From Avoscillospira_A sp052117125 (lineage in GTDB: Bacteria > Bacillota > Clostridia > Oscillospirales > Oscillospiraceae): DNA of 64,000 nucleotides. The stretch covers positions 62,001-126,000 of the forward strand of contig NZ_JBQKJT010000010.1 of assembly GCF_052117125.1 (NCBI RefSeq). The letters are read 5' to 3'. Below are positions 59,676 to 64,000 of the stretch, in pieces (positions within the stretch are counted from its first letter, which is position 1; the number at the start of each line of letters is the position of its first letter). The notes beneath the pieces were generated by a model. That model saw only the letters and a list, made by a program, of their open reading frames with translations, did not search any database and was not told the DNA's origin. The position numbers and the translations under genes were made by a program.

Positions 59676-61606
59676 CTTTCCACCTCAAAATAGCTCTCCG
59701 GCTTTTTCTCCCGCAGGAACTTTGTCACTTCCCGCAGGCTGCCAGTCCTCCGCATTTCCGGCAATGCCTCCCTCACAGCCTGGGCGTATCTGCGCCCACG
59801 GCAGGCCCGTTCATCCAAAATGGCGATGACACAGGTATCGCTTTCCGTGCGGATGGCCCGTCCAAAGCCCTGGCGCAGCTTGATCTGCATCTCCGGTACA
59901 GCTACCTCACGGATGAATGCGCGAAGGGAAGAATACTTCTCCAATTCCCGATCCTTCCGGGCATCCGGATAGGCGAAAGGCAGGCGTGGGATCACCAGCA
60001 GGGATACGCAGTCACCGGGGAAATCAAAGCCCTCCCATGCCGCGCCGGTGGCCAGCAACACCGATCCCGGCGTGTGCCGGAACTGTTCAATGATGTGGGG
60101 CGCGTTGCGGCCCAGCGTCAGCAGTGGGAATGGAAGGGATGCCTCCCGCAGCCGCTCCTTCACAGCCGACATGGCTGCGTAGGACGTAAAGAGCGCCAGC
60201 GCGTGACCGGAAGCTGCGTTAATGAGTCCGACGAGCTCGGCAGTCAACTCATCAAAGTACACATCCGTGTTCTCCGCCCTCTGGCGGGGCGGGATTTGCG
60301 GAAGGTAGAGCAGGCAGTTGTTCCGGTAGTCAAAGGGGGATGGAGAAACGGATTCCATGACACGGTGTCCCTTCTCCAATCCCGCCTGTGTTTTGAAACG
60401 GCGAAAATCGCTGCCCACCGCCATGGTGCCGGAGGTCAGAACAAACGCCTGATCCGGCTGCCACAGGATCTTTTTCATCCGCTGCGTGATATCACCGGCC
60501 GCGGCGCACAGCATGGCGCCGCCTGTGCTGACATCTTCGGCAGTGTAAAAAATCATATCTGTCTGGGGACTGGTGAACAGCTTGACCGCGTCCAGTACCG
60601 TATTCAGCTGGCAGCTTCCCAGCGGGGAGAGCACGCTGCCGATCTGCCGCTGGATGATGGGCAATGTGCGGGATGGTGCGGTCAGCAATCGCAAACAGGC
60701 TTCCACCGGCTCCGCTTCCTCTCTGGACTGTGCCAGCTTGCACAGCAAAGGGCCGGTGCTGTCCTCCAGCATTTCTGCCGCCAGTAAGTACCGTTCCTCT
60801 TTTAGCTGAAGGATAAGGTTTCGTATCTCTTCGGCCGCCAACGTCACACCCAGCATCTGCTGTGCGGTCTCCGGGAGCTTATGGGCTTCATCCACGATGA
60901 TGATGCCGTGCTCCGGGAAGATGGGGCGTTTTCCCTCGCTGTGGTGGATGGCGTCTGCCACCAGCAGATTATGATTGCAGATTTGAAACAGGAATTGACC
61001 TTTGTCACAGGTCTTGAGAAACCGCTGATAGCGGCAGTCCCTCTGCTTGCAGTCGCAGACCTGCGGTACGCAGACACGCTCCCGGTCATAGCCGCTGAGA
61101 TGGGAAACGCCGTCCATGTCCAGCGTTTCCTTAAGAGTTCGGAGCGCTGCCAGCGCTTCCGGATTTTTCTTTGCAGGATATACCTGACGCAGCCGCCTGT
61201 CCAATCGCTCATCGCAGACATAATGGCTTTTGCCTTTGCGGATGACCGCTTTCAGTGGCTTGGTAAGAATCCCGTCCGCCATTAGGACACAGGACAGCAG
61301 CGGCAGATACTCCGTCAGCACCGCATTTTGCAGCGCGATACTGGAAGTGGAAATGATAATGGGGCGGACGATCTGCCCTGTTGGAAAAGCCGACGCTGCC
61401 GTGGCAGCCGCCAGATAGGCGTAGGTCTTGCCGATGCCCGTCCCGGCATCGCACAGGGCGATCCTCCCGCCCTGCATGGCGTCCAGCATCCGGTGACTCA
61501 ATTGGATCTGCTCCGGGCGCTGTGTCATACCGTGGGCGGGAAGAAGATCCTGAAAAATATGGTCGATCAGTTTATGGGCTTTCAGCCTGTTATCGTTGGT
61601 ATTCAT
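59672..61606 (-). CDS. DinG-family ATP-dependent DNA helicase
   Basis: 644 residues. Walker A DAGTGIGKTYAYLAAATA (about residue 53), an Fe-S cluster Cys set (CVPQVCDCKQRDC, about 187-200), the DEAH box IIIVDEAHKLPE (about 233), and C-terminal motifs LATGAAWEGFDFPGD and QGFGRAIRTESD. An XPD/DinG-like 5'-3' helicase. In Firmicutes integrative elements, such genes accompany conjugation modules. The 61607-62031 stretch upstream has only a weakly supported open frame (61628-61906, minus, no ribosome site) and a long hairpin. Confidence 0.9.
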   Translation of the reverse strand: MNTNDNRLKAHKLIDHIFQDLLPAHGMTQRPEQIQLSHRMLDAMQGGRIALCDAGTGIGKTYAYLAAATAASAFPTGQIVRPIIISTSSIALQNAVLTEYLPLLSCVLMADGILTKPLKAVIRKGKSHYVCDERLDRRLRQVYPAKKNPEALAALRTLKETLDMDGVSHLSGYDRERVCVPQVCDCKQRDCRYQRFLKTCDKGQFLFQICNHNLLVADAIHHSEGKRPIFPEHGIIIVDEAHKLPETAQQMLGVTLAAEEIRNLILQLKEERYLLAAEMLEDSTGPLLCKLAQSREEAEPVEACLRLLTAPSRTLPIIQRQIGSVLSPLGSCQLNTVLDAVKLFTSPQTDMIFYTAEDVSTGGAMLCAAAGDITQRMKKILWQPDQAFVLTSGTMAVGSDFRRFKTQAGLEKGHRVMESVSPSPFDYRNNCLLYLPQIPPRQRAENTDVYFDELTAELVGLINAASGHALALFTSYAAMSAVKERLREASLPFPLLTLGRNAPHIIEQFRHTPGSVLLATGAAWEGFDFPGDCVSLLVIPRLPFAYPDARKDRELEKYSSLRAFIREVAVPEMQIKLRQGFGRAIRTESDTCVIAILDERACRGRRYAQAVREALPEMRRTGSLREVTKFLREKKPESYFEVER

Positions 61607-61955
61607 CCGATAATTTCCTCTTTTCTGTCATGCTTTGTTTTCGTTTCCACCGTATTTGCAGCGCGCGCCCCGGTGAGAAAAGGGAACAATACGGACAAGG
61701 TCCGGCAAGACCTTCACGGGCGTATTTCCGGGATCTCTACTGCTTTCAATCCCGGAGCAGCCCAGCCTCTTCATGCTGGCCAGTGCATTGTGTCTCATTA
61801 TCTGCCCGAACAGCGTCTCTGCGGGCGGCGCTGCCAACGCCGCCCCCGCGCAGGTAAAATCGCTCGCCACGAGAAGCTGCAAGGCTTCCCGTGGGTCGTG
61901 GCGCACACTGCGCGGATCGCTCTTCTGTCCGGGTGGTTATCCGTATTGCTGGTAT

Positions 61956-62016
61956 GCAATTTTCAAGGAACAGCGAGGGGCGATTCGGAGCCCCTCACTG
62001 TCCTCCCGAAAATTGC
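61956..62016. repeat. Long imperfect hairpin between the helicase and sigma-factor genes
   Basis: GCAATTTTC (61956-61964) pairs with GAAAATTGC (62008-62016), and an inner ACAGCGAGGGGC pairs with GCCCCTCACTGT. It could be an mRNA element or a small structured RNA; no promoter was identified. Confidence 0.55.
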
Positions 62017-62031
62017 GTTCGGTGAATACCT

Positions 62032-62526
62032 TTATTTCGAGGAATTTTCAAAAAACTTTTTGAGATCCCGCAGGATACGGTCTCTCCGCTTGATGACCGC
62101 CCGCTGGCTGACGCCCATTCTTTGGGCGTATTCCCGTGTAGACGCGCCGTCGAAGAACAGAGCGTTGATGAGTTCCCGGTCGGTATCCTTTAGTGACAGC
62201 AGCGCCAGCAAAAGGATCTGCTTCTGTTCTGCCAAATCCCGGAATTCCTCACGCTCCAGTGCCTCCGTTTCAGCACTGGGGGCCGTTTCCGCTCCGACAT
62301 AGTCCGGCAAAAGCGCATCTTCCGCCATCTGCTCCAGAGAGAGCAGTTTTCCGGAGGACTGTTCCTCCATGATATAGCGTTCCCTGCGGTCTGCCTGAGA
62401 GTAGGCCAGATACACATCTTCCGGCACCACTACATCCATGCCGTCTACAGTGATGATATTGGTGATGACTTCGCCAGCCTCGTTTCGAACGCGCCGGTAG
62501 TTGCGTTCTTCCTGCCATTTTTTCAT
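62032..62526 (-). CDS. Sigma-70-like factor of an integrative element
   Basis: 164 residues. The C-terminal 70 residues match sigma region 4: LALLSLKDTDRELINALFFDG, then STREYAQRMGVSQRAVIKRRDRI (helix-turn-helix, split). The N-terminal part is the acidic region common to Tn916-type sigma factors. Likely drives element genes. A leader hairpin ATCTCAGA/TCTGAGAT lies at 62541-62570. Confidence 0.85.
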   Translation of the reverse strand: MKKWQEERNYRRVRNEAGEVITNIITVDGMDVVVPEDVYLAYSQADRRERYIMEEQSSGKLLSLEQMAEDALLPDYVGAETAPSAETEALEREEFRDLAEQKQILLLALLSLKDTDRELINALFFDGASTREYAQRMGVSQRAVIKRRDRILRDLKKFFENSSK

Positions 62527-62652
62527 GATTCATGACTCCAATCTCAGATTTTTTTTGAAATGTCTGAGATGGGGTCACGGATATTTAGCGATATAGGGTT
62601 GCCAGCGTCTGCGCATTGTGTGCCTTTCCGCTTTTCAGCCAAAGAAAGGCGC

Positions 62653-62696
62653 AAAAAAGAGCCTTACACATAGCTGAAAAGCTACTTGTAAGGCTC
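62653..62696 (-). terminator. Intrinsic terminator upstream of the sigma-factor gene
   Basis: On the minus strand GAGCCTTACA pairs with TGTAAGGCTC (62696-62687 with 62668-62659), an inner TAGCT/AGCTA, then TTTTTT (62658-62653). It ends the XRE-ImmA-zinc ribbon transcript. Confidence 0.9.
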
Positions 62697-62770
62697 CTAA
62701 CTCAATGTTCCCATATTCGACGATGGGTGGCTGGTGCGCTTGACGAAGTCATATCAATTGGATTTTTAAT

Positions 62771-63007
62771 TTATGCCTGAACATATCCCATAAAGGGGAT
62801 GGGCGTGTGGATCAGGGGGTGAGCATCCGGTGTCAGCACCGTGATGCCGATCTGTTCGCCGCACTTGGGGCATTTGGCGATCAGGTCAGGGTGTTCCGCT
62901 CTGTGCAGCGCAAACAGCCTGTACTGAGACTGCTCCGCACCGCTGGGGATATCCGCGATACGGCCCTTGCCGCACAGCGGACAGCGCAGGGAATTGGTTT
63001 TTGACAT
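62771..63007 (-). CDS. Small zinc-ribbon protein
   Basis: 78 residues with two zinc knuckles, CPLCGKG (about 9) and CPKCGEQ (about 49), and a hydrophobic C-terminus. GAGG precedes the ATG at 63007; the longer open frame (from 63049) lacks a site. Widely found in Firmicutes conjugative elements; function unknown. Confidence 0.8.
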   Translation of the reverse strand: MSKTNSLRCPLCGKGRIADIPSGAEQSQYRLFALHRAEHPDLIAKCPKCGEQIGITVLTPDAHPLIHTPIPFMGYVQA

Positions 63008-63058
63008 AGCGCCTCGCTTTCTCTGTTCTCTTTTTTGAGAACAGCACATGAAAATTTT

Positions 63059-63664
63059 TTACAGCAGGTTATGGTTCTCCAACCGAATGCGCATGGCCTG
63101 CTTGGATACCTGAAAGATACCTGCCATATCCGTCACCAGCTGTTGATTTGTCCGTCCGGAGCGCAGCTGATAGAAGCAGCGCTTGACCTGCGGCAGCGGC
63201 AGCAGAAGGATAGAGCCCAGCAGGTTCGCCTGCACTTCCAATGTGTTGTCGCTCTCATCGCCGGAACGGAGCGCCGCGTTTTCGCCGGTCCCACTGAACT
63301 GTTTCTTATGGAGCAGCCAGTGCCCCAGCTCATGGGCGCAGGTAAAGCGCAGCCGCCCGGTAGATGCTTCCTCTTCGCAGAGAGAGCAGTCGATGAGGAT
63401 GGTGCCGCCCTTGACGGGAAGAAGGTCATAGCGGTGGTTTTCCCGGTCATAGATCGCTGTGAGACCGTCGTCAAAGATGGTCTCGCCCAAAACCCGCCCA
63501 TTATTCCGCAGATACTGATACTCCAGCACCAGCCCCTGTGCCTCGATGATGTCCTCAATGGGAATGGCTGTGGGAGGGCCGTAATAAAGTCTGAGGTCAT
63601 AGGCGGTGATCACATCGCGGGCGATCCGCTCCAGCGCCTGTTCGCGGTAATATGCTTTTTTCAT
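63059..63664 (-). CDS. ImmA/IrrE-family metallopeptidase
   Basis: 201 residues. FTCAHELGHWLLHK (about residue 108) is the HExxH zinc motif, with a downstream Glu in NTLEVQANLLGSILLLP as third ligand. The C-terminal part ends with a helix-turn-helix-like VSKQAMRIRL. In ICEBs1, ImmA cleaves the cognate XRE repressor ImmR to induce the element (established). Here the gene overlaps the end of an XRE gene by four bases, so the same switch is likely. Confidence 0.92.
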   Translation of the reverse strand: MKKAYYREQALERIARDVITAYDLRLYYGPPTAIPIEDIIEAQGLVLEYQYLRNNGRVLGETIFDDGLTAIYDRENHRYDLLPVKGGTILIDCSLCEEEASTGRLRFTCAHELGHWLLHKKQFSGTGENAALRSGDESDNTLEVQANLLGSILLLPLPQVKRCFYQLRSGRTNQQLVTDMAGIFQVSKQAMRIRLENHNLL

Positions 63665-64000
63665 GCGTCTATTTCACCGCCCTCTTTGGATTTCTTTGCG
63701 CGCTGGGTGATCCGGTCGATAAATTCCTGCCACTCCTGGTCTGTGGCGTCTGCCTCCTTTGCCGTGCGGAGTGCGGCCCGGACGATCTCCCGATCCATGA
63801 TGTAGTCCGGCAGGTCTGCGGATACCCGGTTATTCTGGGACTTGGCGGCAAGATCCAGCATCTGCTCGGTGTCCACCTTGCTCAGATGCAGTTCCTGCTC
63901 CAACCGTTCCAAATATGCGCGCGTCGGCGCCGGTCTGCGGTCGTTCTCAATGTTGCTCAGATAGACCGGCGACAAGTCCAGCTTTGCCGCCAGCGTGCGC
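63661..64000 (-). CDS. XRE-family repressor, 5'-truncated by the window
   Basis: The visible 113 residues start inside a helix-turn-helix (TLAAKLDLSPVYLSNIEN) and continue as a helical dimerisation region with KVDTEQMLDLAAKSQ. The frame is open to the right edge, so the start is outside. Its end overlaps the ImmA/IrrE gene (ATGA at 63661-63664), the arrangement of ImmR/ImmA-type element switches. Confidence 0.88.
   Translation of the reverse strand, partial: RTLAAKLDLSPVYLSNIENDRRPAPTRAYLERLEQELHLSKVDTEQMLDLAAKSQNNRVSADLPDYIMDREIVRAALRTAKEADATDQEWQEFIDRITQRAKKSKEGGEIDA

Noticed and set aside
61628..61906. Minus-strand 92-residue open frame between the helicase and sigma-factor genes
   Set aside because: Starts at a GTG without a ribosome site and shows no domain. 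It may be a real small element gene but I cannot support it.
1..64000. CRISPR arrays, rRNA genes and insertion sequences with transposases
   Set aside because: I looked for regularly spaced repeats, rRNA-like stretches and transposase families and saw none.

Overview
The window looks like a chromosomal segment of a Gram-positive, endospore-forming anaerobe of the Clostridia, most likely a gut Oscillospirales-type bacterium. This rests on GC-rich coding DNA with AGGAGG-type ribosome sites, a SpoVT gene with sigma-G-type promoter motifs, split transketolase, a single-chain glycyl-tRNA synthetase, RbsABC-type sugar importers, and Firmicutes-type mobile DNA. The genus is inference. Both edge genes are cut by the window.

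Layout. 1-4.4 kb: NAD(P)H-hydrate dehydratase, an MBL-fold hydrolase, and an E2-like acyltransferase abutting an acyl-CoA ligase. 4.6-13.5 kb: class II aldolase, DeoR regulator, MtnA-like isomerase, MtnK-like kinase, an ABC sugar importer and a FucU/RbsD mutarotase; this reads as uptake and disposal of a 5-deoxy- or 5-methylthio-pentose (a DHAP-shunt-like route). 13.8-15.5 kb: a first dhaKL pair.

The main discovery is at 15.6-40.4 kb. The sporulation regulator gene spoVT is split into a 5' part at 16914-17011 and a 3' part at 39933-40377, about 22.9 kb apart. Between them lies an element whose large serine recombinase sits at the right end and reads in frame into the SpoVT C-terminal domain. 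Joining the halves at the shared GACCC restores a 180-residue SpoVT frame. Joining the element ends gives a 44-bp near-perfect dyad typical of a serine-integrase attP, located inside the recombinase gene itself. This is a skin-like element in a gene not usually cited as a target. Its cargo is a DHH phosphoesterase, a D-threitol/erythrulose-type operon (polyol dehydrogenase, DhaKL-type kinase, RpiB-type isomerase, ROK regulator, ABC importer), a decayed mobilizable element (truncated RepA-like ATPase fused to a truncated relaxase), two enolase-superfamily dehydratases around an APC permease with a GntR regulator, and RhuM coupled to the recombinase. A second, older truncated spoVT copy and a hicAB toxin-antitoxin locus lie just left of the element.

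40.4-54.8 kb is mostly core: transketolase subunits, an LTA-synthase-like phosphatase-fold enzyme, glycyl-tRNA synthetase, a DUF3810 membrane protein, tRNA-Val with a nearby 26-bp 3'-end copy (integration scar), a QueD-like protein, a TetR regulator and an MttB-family methyltransferase sharing an operator, an AIM24-family protein, an MBOAT/AlgX-like polysaccharide acetylation pair, and a low-molecular-weight phosphatase.

54.9-64 kb is accessory: a frameshifted SLH-domain protein, a prophage lysis and tail-fibre remnant, and, abutting it, an integrative-element module (DinG-type helicase, sigma factor, zinc-ribbon protein, ImmA/IrrE peptidase, XRE repressor) that runs off the right edge.
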